A stretch of 51,670 nt of DNA from Zopfochytrium polystomum (lineage: Eukaryota > Chytridiomycota > Chytridiomycetes > Chytridiales > Chytridiaceae): the NCBI GenBank assembly GCA_025765615.1, contig JAIVFJ010000385.1, positions 1 through 51,670 of the forward strand, read 5' to 3'. The notes under the pieces were generated by a model that searched no databases, was not told the origin of the DNA, and was given only the letters and a program-made list of their open reading frames with translations. The translations under genes and the position numbers were made by a program. Within the stretch, counting starts at the first letter, position 1; the number at the start of each line of letters is the position of its first letter. Of the stretch, positions 41,789-51,670 are shown in pieces.

Positions 41789-44530
41789 CTACGCACTCTC
41801 CATGTACACCGGCGGCGCCGGCAGCAGCGGCGTGGCCCCGCTCCCAACAGGCGCGACGAGCCCGCAAGCCCTCCTCCTCCGCCGCCCCACCAGCTCGCGC
41901 CGCGTGCCAAAGTCCGGGCGAGTGGGGGGCGCAGCGTGTCTCCCGCCGACGCGGGGAACTTGGGTCCGAGAGGTCCAGGTGCAGGGCGACCAGCGCGGGC
42001 CGTCTACATTGTTGGCTTTTTTTTTTTTTTTTTTTGGCGAGAAATTTTGGGACGGACGATAGAAGGAGAAGCGAAGCGAAACAAGAAAGAGTACCTGAGA
42101 AAACTGTCAGGGCGGACGCAGACAGCCCTCGAGAGCGCGCCCAGTCCATGGCGTTCGCGTGCGTCCACCTGCTGACGGTCCAAACTCTTGGATGAAGGTC
42201 TGGTCGGAGAGTCGCTGGGCGTCCCCGGGACTGGACGAGCTTGAGGACGGCACCTCCGTTCGAAAGTCACCTACCGTCACGTAAACACGAGCGCGCAGGG
42301 TCTTGGTGTTACCGCGTTTCCAATTATTTGTCGCTGCTCACCTGATAACGGATCCGCCAGTTTCTTCGGAGTTCCAGAGAATGCAGCCGAGCTCAGCTTG
42401 TCGTTTGGAAGGACACCCTACCGCAGCGTCTATTTTTCGTGAAAATTTTGCGGAACGTCAGGTTTGCGTGATCAGTGGCGGTCAAACAAACACACCAAAC
42501 ATCGCCGATGCAGCTAAATCCAAAGCGTTGGAAGGACCAGATGAAGATCCAGGAGCTACTGCAATCACTGCGGTAGCAGTTTGTTCATTCGATGGATCTG
42601 TAGCCGGGTGATCCGGACCGACAACACACCGAATCCTGAGTTTTGAACGGCACCCGATTTGTGCCGCATCGCCCGTCTTCGGAAGGAAAACACGACAATG
42701 CCTACGGTAGCAGCTATAATGCAACGACGCCTGCCACTGCGCCAGCGACAACTGGCCCGGTTCGCAAAAGGGGCATGGAGAAGAGGAAGCCGATCGTCAG
42801 CGGGCCAAATGACTGGGGAAACACCCGGTCTTTACCAGCTGTCGTGTTTGATGTCGTGGAGTCGGGCCTGGCGATCCGGTCGACGTTGATGTCGGACTTG
42901 AAGCGGTTGCTGTTTGACTGAACGAGGCTGATCCGAACGATCATCGAGGTTGGTCCCCGAGACCAAAAATGGTTGGACCAAGCAGCAATCTTACCGCATT
43001 CGGTTGGGCTTCGCTGGTCACAACTCCAGCGAGACAGTCCTTTTTCGTAAGTGTATCTGGAGAAGCGAATATTTTGAAATTGAAGTGGGTGTGCCCCACT
43101 TTCGTCGACTCACTCTTCCCTTCCGCAGACGTAATATTCGGAACGGATCCGCTGAAGTAGTTGTTGCTCAGCTGACTTGAAGAACCGAGTTAGCTGGCGA
43201 ATCACCGCCCAAAGCGGTCGTTTCCCCGGCTTTGAAAGAGAAAAGAACGGGACTCACACGAACTGAAGTGCCGGCAAGTTGGCGAGAACCTTTGGGACAT
43301 CGCCGTACAGCTGGTTATTGTACAAAGAACTGTGGGAAGGCCGAACGCAAAAGGCGACGGCGGCGAAACCCGGAATGTTCGGTGCGGTCAAATGCGAAAC
43401 GGTGAAAAGGAAACCACTGAGAACCCACGCAACATACAGAGTCACGAGCTTTGAACAGATTCCCAAACGTGTCGGGAATCCGCGACGTGAGCGCGTTGTC
43501 GTGAAGCCGGCTGGAGGGAGGGAGGGAGGGGGCTTTTGTGTTCAGAATATCTCTCTCTCCCGCGGATTGAAAAAGCATCCACAAACTTACAGGTACTTGA
43601 GACTGCTTGTCCGCCCGAGCTCGGGCGGTATAGCGCCGCTCAGCGCGTTGCTTTCCAGACCGCTGTGACGGGCGCGGGGTGAGGAGGAGGATCAGCGGCA
43701 GGGGGCGTTTTCGTCAGACCTGACAATCCCTGCTCGACAATGTGCGGTGAAGTTTGTCCCCGGATTGACTCACAGGATTTCGAGAAGGGAGGTTGGCCAG
43801 CTCGGCGGGGACCGATCCAGACAGCCGGTTCTGCGACAAATCCCTGGAGAAGGCCGAGAAAGAAAGGACCGGCGGGCGATTAGCTGGGCTTTGCGTGCTA
43901 GTCAAAGTGACGACGCACAAGACGTAGAGAGATCCGAGCTGCGAAAGCGCGGCGGGGATGGAGCCCGAGAGAGAGTTGTTGGATAGGTTTCAGCGAATCA
44001 TCGAAAAGGGGGGAGGGTCGTCAGGGGGTCGGATCTTCGCCAGTTCAACGGGGGGTAGGCAGAAAACTCCGTACAGGCCAACCACGGCTACCGAGGCTGC
44101 CGAGGACGGGGGGGACGCTCCCGCTCAGCGACCGATTCGAAAAGTTGCTGGGGGCGTTTCGTTTAAAAAAGGTCGGATGTGAGGGCGCCAGTGGTCACAA
44201 AGGAGCATCGGCCGCAGCTCGCGCTTACACAGCCGTCACCGTGGTGCCGCTGCACTACGACCGCCCGCCACGAGGCAGCACGGACACACTCTCGCGTTGA
44301 CGATCGAGGGAGGCGCGGTGGCGTAGGATGCCGCAATCCCGAGCTGCCTGGTCAGGGCCTCTGTTAAGTTTCGCGGGGATGCAGCTCGGCGGATGAGAAG
44401 GTAACAAGATACTCACCATCGACGCGCATTTCGATTCTTGTCAGGTTCGGATATGGATCAGAGGGCGGCCGTTTTTTCTGCGGGGGGGTTGTCTCCGCTC
44501 GTGAACACATAGGCGCGGCATTTTTTATTT
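41789..44530 (-). CDS. Leucine-rich-repeat receptor-like membrane protein, one repeat per exon
   Basis: Minus-strand exons each encode one plant-type LRR: PNLTRIEMRVDG (44440), SNFSNRSLSGSVPPVLGSLG (44150), NLSNNSLSGSIPAALSQLGS (44000), DLSQNRLSGSVPAELANLPS (43850), SGLESNALSGAIPPELGRTS (43665), RLHDNALTSRIPDTFGNL (43500), SLYNNQLYGDVPKVLANLPA (43330), LSNNYFSGSVPNITSAEG (43175), then a Cys cap CLAGVVTSEAQPNA (43035). After a Ser/Asn-rich linker comes a transmembrane helix TGPVVAGAVAGVV / IIAATVGIVVFSF and basic RRRAMRHKS (42750-42660; one frame break at GCATTATAG). The tail appears to run to ELVGRRRRRACG and PPVYMESA with a TAG at 41791. No kinase domain is seen. The N-terminus upstream of 44440 is uncertain. 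Probably a surface sensor or adhesion protein. Confidence 0.7.
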
Positions 44531-45310
44531 CACGGGCCATGGTGCACCGGCCACTTTTTCCGATAAATGCATATTACTCAAGCTGACGGACTCAAATCCA
44601 GCGAGGCGCACAAACGTGAGTTCAACGAAGACGAGCTAAAAGTGTTGGGTATGGTTGGCGCGATCTGGACCAGCCACCGAGTATACGACCTCTACGGTCA
44701 TTACAGATGTCCGTCAGTACTTAGTCCGCGATCAGCCCGATGTAACCTTCGCTTTTTGATCCTGTGTGCTTTCGAGAGGGAGGCTTGCGCAGTCCATGGC
44801 TGGGCGTAAGGCATGAGCCGCAGAGCGAACAGTGCAGAGAGGACGTTGCCCCTTTCTGCTCGGTTTGGGTGGGATTCAGAAGCGAGCTCATTTATAAAAG
44901 TTTCCTTTTTCTGTCGGGACGCCCTACACACGAACAGCGCGCCGTGGCGGATGGAATCTCGTAATTGACAAAAGCCAGCATTTGAGTGTCGATTCCTGCG
45001 TCAAATTCACGGGTCAAGGTTCGGGTCAGTGGCCGATTTGACGTGAGCAGAAAACCAGTGTGCGAGAGTCTCCCTCATTCGCGCCCCCACGCGCTCTATA
45101 TTCATGATACGGACGAGACAAGAGATAGTTCCAGATACAGAAACGAGCAGAATACAGGCACATCAACCAGAACGGACAAAAAGTCTCTAACACCACACTG
45201 TCACTAGTCACTCCTACCCTCCCTCAAAGCGCAAGCAGAGCAGCGCCCGCCACCCGCCGCGACCCCGCGGCCCCCCGCCAGCATCTCAACCGCCCGCCAC
45301 CACCCGCCCC
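44531..45310. other. Intergenic stretch, nothing recognised
   Basis: Upstream of the LRR gene and downstream of the surface-protein copy 2. The small frames at 44701-44931 minus and 44567-44809 plus have no motif. May contain the unrecognised first exon of the LRR gene. Confidence 0.35.
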
Positions 45311-46657
45311 TCATCTCCGCCCCGGACTTTTGACGGACGTCGACGCGGACGGGCTCGCCGCCCGCGCCGGGACCCCGTGGGTCACGTCGCTGAAGTCTTT
45401 TGCCGCGCTGGACGGTGCTGGTCGTCGACGTGGTGATCGGCGGCAGCGGACACCGAGAACGTCTGGCTCTGCCCCGTCACGACCGTCGATCATGTCGAAC
45501 CCGTCGCCCGTGTTTGCGTTCCAGAACTCGCAAGCCCCTTTGTGTCTTGGGAAGAGTCGCAGGGGGGCATGGGTGCGCGCGTTGGGGCCGAGAGGGTTCG
45601 CCGAGGCCGTAGGAGGAGGTCCGGGCCCTCGCAGATCCGCATGCATGTAGATGCCGTCGCCGGCTTTTTCGACGTACTGGTTGAAGGTCGAGAAGGGCGT
45701 TTTGGGTTGGGAGAAGACGGGTCGACGACGGAGTAGGGCTCTTTGCCGCATTGCGCAAAGGTCGAGGTGTCGTCTTGGGGGTTCAAGAGTCAGCCACTTT
45801 GTCGAATCACCATGAAGAGGTCTAGCCTCACATTGACCGCCGTCGTCAAAAGCGCCCGGCGACGATTGCTGGCAGTTGATGTTCAAAACCCCGCAGTCCA
45901 TCGTCCAGAGATCTGGATGAACCGCGCACCGGACGTCGTAAAGTTGACGACGACGTGCGCGGACCGGATGCCGCCGACGGGCAGGGTGCGGGACTTGTCT
46001 GGCTTGTACGAGCCGGCGCAGAACGACTGCACAAACCCTTCGGCCTGCACGATGCTGGGCGGCCTTGGGGTTGCCGTTGCCGCCGTAGTACCAGTTCTGA
46101 GGTACTTGGATTGGTCGTTCGGAAGCAGAAGGCAGAAGTTCGGTGGGGTGGGGGGGTCCAGTCGGAAAAACGAGGTGCTGGGATCGCAAGGAATGAAGAA
46201 ATTGGGGCGCTGTCTTACCGTGGGGTCCTTGATGTAGGACCATCTGGTTCAGCAGGATCCCGTTGCTCAGGGACGAATCGGGGGCTTGCATGGATCGGAG
46301 CCGCCCGTTGTGGAAGGAGCCCATGGCAGATACGCGGGTCCGGGTCTGTTGTCGGTAAAATGCAGGAGGATCAGCGACGCCAAAGGTTCATCCAGAATCC
46401 CCCTCTCCGTCCTCACAGGACGAGACGCAGCCTGCGGGCAGCAGGTCCTCTGTGAAGGGCGAGGTTGGTGCCGACGCGCGGGTCGCAGATGCACTGGTCG
46501 TTGTTTGCGCAGGCCGGGTTGGCCGAGGCGGCGTTGCACCAGGCGGCAAGCTGGTTGGCGTCGCAGGCTTTGGGCATCGGCGGAGCCGGCCCGAGGCGAC
46601 AAGGAGGACGGAGACGGCGGCGGCGCCGGTGAGACAGAGGAGTCGGTGGGAAGGCAT
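45311..46657 (-). pseudogene. Secreted Cys-rich surface protein (macrophage-activating-glycoprotein-like), copy 2, frame-broken
   Basis: ATG at 46657: signal peptide MPSHRLLCLTGAAAVSVLLV. Then, in alternating frames, KACDANQLAAWCNAASANPA, CICDPRVGTN, TEDLLPAGCVSSCED, PDSSLSNGILLNQMV, a Gln-Ala-Glu-Gly-Phe-Val-Gln-Ser-Phe-Cys-Ala-Gly block, DDTSTFAQCGKEPYS, QYVEKAGDGIYM and CEFWNANTGDGFDMIDG. It parallels the gene at 33268-34726 exon by exon. At least four single-base frame changes occur, the 'YCMRVC' region is altered, and no terminal hydrophobic GPI signal is evident after 45400. Either a decayed paralogue or one with sequence errors. Confidence 0.6.
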
Positions 46658-47130
46658 CTCTCTCTCTTTCCTTTTTTTTTCTTTCTCGAGGTCTCGGAGT
46701 CTGTCTCCCTCCCAATGCCGCTGCAAAAGGAGGAAAATTTTTCCTGCTTTCGCCCCACAACAACGCCGCCAACCGAGCAACACTTCTACTTTTAGAACCG
46801 AGTCCGTCAATTGCAGCGCCTTCAATTCCCGGCGCCAAGACCTCACAAGCCCGCACTCGCTCCAAAACACGACTGCGCCTACTTTCGCGACAACCCGCCT
46901 CTCCATCCCGCTTCCTCTCAAGCAAGTCCTTACCCCGATAAGGAGAGGGCGTCCACTACACTTAGCAGTATCGGAGTCCTCCGCGTAAGCCCGCGGTCAC
47001 AATAGCGCACATCAAATAAATGCAGGGCCCGTTTCAATATCATTGTTTAATCTGCGACAGCACATGCCCTCCTCATCCAACCACTCGTTGCACACAAAGC
47101 ATCCCGGCACAACGAGATTGAAAAAAATAT
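46658..47130. other. Intergenic stretch, nothing recognised
   Basis: Begins with a CT-rich patch (CTCTCTCTCTTTCC TTTTTTTTC) just upstream of the surface-protein ATG, a typical fungal promoter feature. No coding motif is seen in the remainder. Confidence 0.4.
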
Positions 47131-48936
47131 TTAAAAAACCTGGAACACACCCATTATTCTCTTGCCCGACTCAACCGGCGCCGCCGCAAAACGCTCCACG
47201 ATCAGCATGAGGAGCGAGCTGCCCAACGCTGCGCCGGCCGTGATGTAGAACGCTTTGCTGTAGCACGCGGGACCGCTGCACCCGTCGGACCGGGCGCGGT
47301 CGACGATGGCTCCGAAAAGGATGTTGCACAGCTGCCCGCCCAGCGCGGGCGCAAGCTGGAACCATCTGAGTGAGCAGATTCGGGCATGCAAGAGAGAAAG
47401 GAGAGGGGCGGTTTTAGCTCCAAAGATCGAAACAACAAAAAAAAATAAAAATAAAAATAAAAAAAGAAAGTAGCACCATTACCCCCCCAATTCGACCCGA
47501 AACCGCTCGCGCCAAACAGCAAGCTCACAATCGCCGGAAACGCCGCAAACATCGACCCGTACCCGAGCCCCATCACCACCGTGCACACCGTTAACCCCGG
47601 CCAAATCCGTCGCAAACCCGGCCACCCCGGCGTGCGCGACGCCAATCAACCCCACGCCGACGGCGAGGCCGTACATCCGCGGGACACCGAACCGCGAAGA
47701 AAGCACGTCCGAGAGGACGCCCATCAGGATCCGGCCCAGGCAGTTGAAGATCGAGATCAGGCTGACTTGGAGGCGGCGAGCGGGGGTGGAGTCGGTGCTG
47801 GGGGGGTGAGGGTGTCGACCACGGTGCCAATGTTGTTGATGTACATGAGCCCGGGGCCAGCGGCGAGGAGGAAGGCGAGGAGGAGGAGGAGACCGTCGAG
47901 GGAGCGGACGAAGGGGGGGCTGAAGGTGCTACGCGAGGCGGCGGCGGAGGGTGCTGGCTGCGCGGTGTGTGAGGAAGACGGGGAAGTCGTTGGAAGCAGA
48001 GAGTCCGTCTCGGACGCCGGCGCCGTCGTCGTTCGGCGGATCGCGGCCGCTGCGGGCCGCTCGGCGGTCTTGTTGTCGACCAGGACGAGCGAACACAGCA
48101 GCGGCAGTCCGCCGACGATCAGCCCGACGACTTCGAGGTAGCTGTACGTGTCGAGCATCGGCGGGTCCCCCTTGGACATGAAGAGCGAGCTGATTTGCGA
48201 AAAGAAGAAAGCAGAGAGGCCAAAGAACGCGAGCGAGAGGCCGACGGACATGCCGCGGTCTTTGGCGCGAAAGTTGCGGACGATCGCCGAAAGGGTCTGC
48301 TCGCAAAAACGAGGTTAGAGGCTTCGTCGCAGTTTTGTCGATAAGACAAGAAACCACACACAAAACTCACAGCGTTACAAACGCCCGACGATCCGAGCCC
48401 GACAAAGCCGTAAAAGACGCTCAGCGACAACACGGCGGCCCAGGGGAAGAACCCCGAGTACGTCCACGCCATGCCAAAGTACCCCGTGGCGAGAAACAAC
48501 CGCCGACACCAGCACCAGCGGCCGGATCGCCGTGTTGTCGGCGATGTAGCCCTGTGACGGGCCCAGCGAGGTACATCCCGTACCCGCCGACGGAGGCCAC
48601 GATGTTGACTTCGGTCTGCGTCAGGCTGAGGTGCCGGGCGAGATCGGGGGCGTAGGCGGAGAAGAGGTAGATCGTCCCGGCGGACAGCTGCGTTTGGCGG
48701 CGATCGGGGGGCGTGGTTAGGGCGAAGGGCGGTATTGGCGGCAGGATGAGGCACCCTCTACCATGCAGAGCAGCGATGCGCCGAAAGAAATCAGCCACCC
48801 GCTTCGGAGTACGGCGGCTCGCTGGCCGCGGCGGCCATCGCCGCCCCCGCCGTCCAAGCTGGCGGCGGCGGCAGTGGTGCCGGCGGCAGCTCGTGGGGTT
48901 GCTGTTGAGGTTCTGCTGGGTCGGCGGCAAAGACAT
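47131..48936 (-). CDS. MFS transporter, nodulin-like / monocarboxylate-type (YMR155W-like)
   Basis: Minus-strand exons: a low-complexity N-terminus (ATG at 48936, MSLPPTQQNLN); first helix LRSGWLISFGASLLCM with donor GTAGAG; LSAGTIYLFSAYAPDLARHL with SLTQTEVNIVASVGGYGMYL, the nodulin-like MFS signature; FPWAAVLSLSVFYGFVGLGS; an intron GTGAGT...GCGAGCAG; TLSAIVRNFRAKDRGMSVGL with SLAFFGLSAFFFSQISSLFM; a Ser/Ala-rich central loop; LLLLLAFLLAAGPGLMYINN; FNCLGRILMGVLSDVLSSRF; GLGYGSMFAAFPAIVSLLFG; an intron near 47490-47368; and LAPALGGQLCNILFGAIVDR with ITAGAALGSSLLMLIVERFA. This gives a full 12-helix layout. Single-base frame changes occur near 48560, 48495 and 47765. Substrate not predictable. 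Confidence 0.75.
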
Positions 48937-49160
48937 TTCTTGGTTTTGATCGGAAAAAAGGGTGAAAATTTTTGTTCCACCTCGCACCCAACGGGCTTGC
49001 CGGAACATTCAGCAGACTACGCAGACCTGATTACACACACACCCGCTGCTTTTCGTTGTCCACAGCTTCGTCTCTATACCTTCCTTCATTATGACCGAAG
49101 ATTCATTCCGTCATATCCCAGGCCGAAAGGGAACAGCGAATGTTGGAAACAACGTAAAGA
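48937..49160. other. Promoter side of the MFS gene and 3' flank of the repeat array
   Basis: No coding motif is seen. A short ACACACACACCC run lies near 49035. Confidence 0.35.
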
Positions 49161-50578
49161 TTAGAACATTTCCGTGATCCAATCCTTCCAGACACCTGCG
49201 ACAAACGAACAACTTGGGTTGATTGTAAAACTTTGCGGGAATCTGAAAGGCAGTCTTCGGTGCAAAACCGTTTGCTTTCCAAAACCCGCAAAACTTCCAG
49301 GTTCGAATTTGTGAACGCTACTTTGAGAATATTTGAGCTCTGGACCACTTGCTTTCCACCACGGAAGTCTTGTAGACAGTTTGGAATTGGGAGGTGTCAT
49401 CCAATACTGCAGCACAAGGCCTTCCACCATTGCAGTGCATAAGTATGGCCTGCAGCTGAAGCATCGTCCATTGCTGCAGACGTATTTCAGTTCCAGTCTG
49501 CACCTGCCCCACCACTGTAGAATTGCGGGTACTTGCGTCCCGCCATTGGAGAACTGAAACATGACCGTTGGCGCTCGCAACATCTTTTGCCGTCCAAGTT
49601 GGCGGCGACGTGGGTGAAATCTGAAGACTTGATATCTTTTTGCGTGAATCTGAAAATTTTCTCTTTGTCCGCTGCGTGAAACAGCTTGACTATCTTCGCG
49701 ATCCTCCAAAAACTTTCGTCGATCATGCAACCGAGGTTGATTGTAGAGCCTTGCGGGAATCTGAAAGACAGTCTTTGAGTGCAGACCATTTGCTTTCAAA
49801 ATCGCGTTCGTAAACGCCTTTGAGAATATATCAGCTGGAATCTGCTTGCATTGCACCATGGAAGGATTTAAACGATGGTTTGCAAAGCGCAGCCATAACC
49901 CAAGGCTTGGGCGGAATATTTCAGCACAAGGCCGCTATTCTTCCACAGTATATCTGTATGGCCGGCAACTAAAGCATCATCCATTTCTGCAGATGTGTAT
50001 TTTAGTTTCAGTCCGTTTCTGCCCCACCACTGAAGAATCGTCAAGTTCCTTGCTTTGCTTGCAGAACCGACAGCTTCGTGAGAAAACTCCAGCTTCAAAC
50101 TACTGCTTGCCAGAACTCCAGAACGGCTATATTACCCATCAAAGATGCGCCATCAATTGTATCATTGGTGTGCAAGAGACTGTGCCAACTGTTTTTCCAC
50201 CAATCCAAAACTACTTCTGTCCGACTGTAATTGCTCGCAACATCCAAAGATCTGGCTGAATATTTCAAATCCAAGCAACTTGCCTCCCGCCATTGGAGAA
50301 CTGAAACATGACCCTCGGCTGCTTGCGTAATCCATTGTCTTTCACTGTAAATGGGCTCCCGACCGTTCAGCATCCAGAACCAATCCATTCTTGCCTGCAT
50401 AGTCCAGGGAATGAGTAACTTCAACTCCAGTCCACGGCTTTTCCACCAAAGCAACACTGTCCATCGCACTGCTGGGGTATTTCAGCACTCCACGGAAGTT
50501 GAGTTGAATCGTGCCGATCTCCTTTCGCTGCGATCTTTGACCAGTCCCACCGACAGGGGGCAAATTGCATTGCTCCAA
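49161..50578 (-). pseudogene. Degenerate ankyrin-like repeat array ('WWK.SGLELKYS' type)
   Basis: Successive minus-strand frames carry about eight decayed units of roughly 30 residues: VLLWWKSRGLELKLL, VLQWREASCLDLKYSARSLD, VLDWWKNSW, ILQWWGRNGLKLKYTSAEMD, ILWKNSGLVLKYSAQALG, ILQWWGRCRLELKYV, LPWWKASGPELKYSQS. The unit 'G.V.VL.WW..SGLELKY....m..AS..GH' is ankyrin-like and common in chytrid genomes. The array alternates with a second block, KANGLHSKTVFQIPARLYNQ with LHDRRKFLED, present at about 49830-49700, 49320-49170 and again at the right end of the window. Frame changes and stops occur throughout, so it is a pseudogene or unit-shuffled gene. Confidence 0.55.
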
Positions 50579-51509
50579 TTATGTATTTAGCATCCGACGG
50601 CGAGCTGGCTGACGATTACTTAATCGAAACGAGGTCAGTGATCGCACGAAACGGAAGAAAACTGAGCGACAAGACCGAAGGAAAGGGCGTAGCCCTGCAT
50701 ACCAAGACGCGTTTGCATGTCCTTGGCTAGCTATAGCGGGTCGGCCGCGACGCGCGCCACCTGCCAATAACCTGCCCGCAACCTGGAGATTGAAATGGTA
50801 TGTCTCTTTTCAAGCGGCAGGCACGCGGCAAAGATATTAAACGTCTCCCCGGGTTTGTGGCCATTAAAGTATGGTTCCTCATCATCTTGTCGCCGCTCGC
50901 GTCCGTCATGCCGCAACAGCCGCTGTCTGCAAAGGTATTTTGCCGCAACGCAACCAGCGGGTCTCCAACCATTCCGTCGCCTTCACAAATTGTCCACAAT
51001 CCAAACATCGCGGCTTGACTACGTAATGACTTTGTCGCGAGCGCAGCTCTCATGGCCGGATCCCCAGCAGTTGACATCCCCACGGCCTTTCAGTTCAATT
51101 CACACTCTTCGCCACCAATGCAGCTACGGCTTGCAGAGCCAGTCTTCCTTGAGGGGCGGACGGAGTACGAGCAGCGCCACAACAGCTCGAAGTTGTGACC
51201 AAGGACGTTGGCTCTAGAAGCGGAGACGATCCTGCATCGGCACCATGTTGCTGGCAAGAGTCCTTTCTTCCGCAATTTCCCTTCCTCGGGACGTTTGGAA
51301 CACTCTTTTAGTAAGAGGCTTCGGTGGGACATCTTTGAAACTGCCTTCTCTTTTCGATCGATCCTCCGGTTTCTTTCGTTGGCTGGCGGTGTTGCGCTTG
51401 TGCGCTCGTGATGCTACCGCTAATGGTGGGCCGGCCCCTACCACTGATTCTTTATTGTAAAAGCGAAATTGGGGACAGCAACCGTTGAAACACGCCAAGG
51501 TTAGAATAT
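50579..51509. other. Stretch without recognised gene
   Basis: The minus-strand frame 51083-50727 includes AAMFGLWTICEGDGMVGDPL, which looks protein-like but matches no family I know. The rest shows nothing definite. Confidence 0.3.
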
Positions 51510-51670
51510 TTCCGCGATCCAATCCTCCAGAAACTTCCGTTGATCATGCAACTCAGGCTGATTGTAGAACTTTGCGGGAAGCCGAAAGGCAGTCTTTGGA
51601 TTCAGACCATTTGCTTTCATAACTGCAAAACCTCCAGGTTCGCGTTTGTAAACGCATTTTGAGAATATTT
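51510..51670 (-). repeat. Third copy of the 'ANGL..KT.F..PA..YNQP.LHD' block, cut by the window end
   Basis: The minus strand reads VMKANGLNPKTAFRLPAKFY with NQPELHDQRKFLEDWIAEIF, matching two copies in 49170-49850. The nucleotide sequence TTTGCGGGAA..C.GAAAG.CAGTCTT is shared by all three. It indicates that the repeat-gene family continues beyond the right edge. Confidence 0.7.

Overview
The window is a piece of a eukaryotic nuclear genome, most likely a fungus and probably a chytrid. Genes are split by many short GT-AG introns of about 45-110 bp, coding exons are GC-rich, and there is a copia-type retroelement remnant. The right end carries degenerate ankyrin-like repeats of the 'WWK.SGLELKYS' kind, which I associate with chytrid gene families. 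That lineage call is an inference. Nothing here looks bacterial.

Layout. 1-2.7 kb: a secreted-looking ADP-ribosyltransferase-like fragment, a duplicated short exon-like segment, and an isolated fragment resembling the second-largest RNA polymerase subunit. 3.2-5.3 kb: a serine carboxypeptidase (S10) with all three catalytic residues. 5.7-7.4 kb: members of an unnamed single-pass membrane protein family. 8.9-10.3 kb: a multi-exon Lys/Ala-rich protein. 10.6-12.5 kb: an intact five-exon tyrosyl-DNA phosphodiesterase (TDP1), the best-preserved gene in the window. 12.7-18.1 kb: two decayed allantoate-permease-like MFS transporters, one with its first exon on the opposite strand, plus a truncated carboxylesterase. 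18.8-20.5 kb: a Ty1/copia remnant with one LTR; a solo LTR lies at 13.9 kb. 21.3-24.6 kb: a stonustoxin-like/P-loop GTPase/Cys-His protein with frame breaks. 25.9-27.2 kb: an AT-rich island with a heat-shock-element-like array and a possible piggyBac-type tail.

The most striking locus is 28.3-30.3 kb. It holds four U1 spliceosomal snRNA genes as two head-to-head pairs, each pair firing outward from a shared 180-260 bp promoter with TATA boxes 33-34 bp upstream of the RNA 5' ends, a conserved element further upstream, and (three copies) a conserved 3' motif. One copy lacks the 3' stem-loop. The locus has both inverted and direct duplication structure.

30.6-35.5 kb holds gene fragments (GH29 alpha-L-fucosidase C-terminus, acyl-protein thioesterase N-terminus) and a GPI-type surface protein whose paralogue lies at 45.3-46.7 kb. 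36.0-44.5 kb holds, all on the minus strand, an LRR receptor-like gene and two tandem polytopic RING-H2 genes. 47.1-49.0 kb is a nodulin-like MFS transporter. 49.2-51.7 kb is a decayed ankyrin-like repeat array.

Many genes are interrupted by single-base frame changes, often in homopolymers, although TDP1 is clean. These may be sequence errors, real decay, or both. The two in-frame nonsense codons and split exon of the MFS gene, and the truncated esterase, fucosidase and thioesterase, argue that at least part is real.
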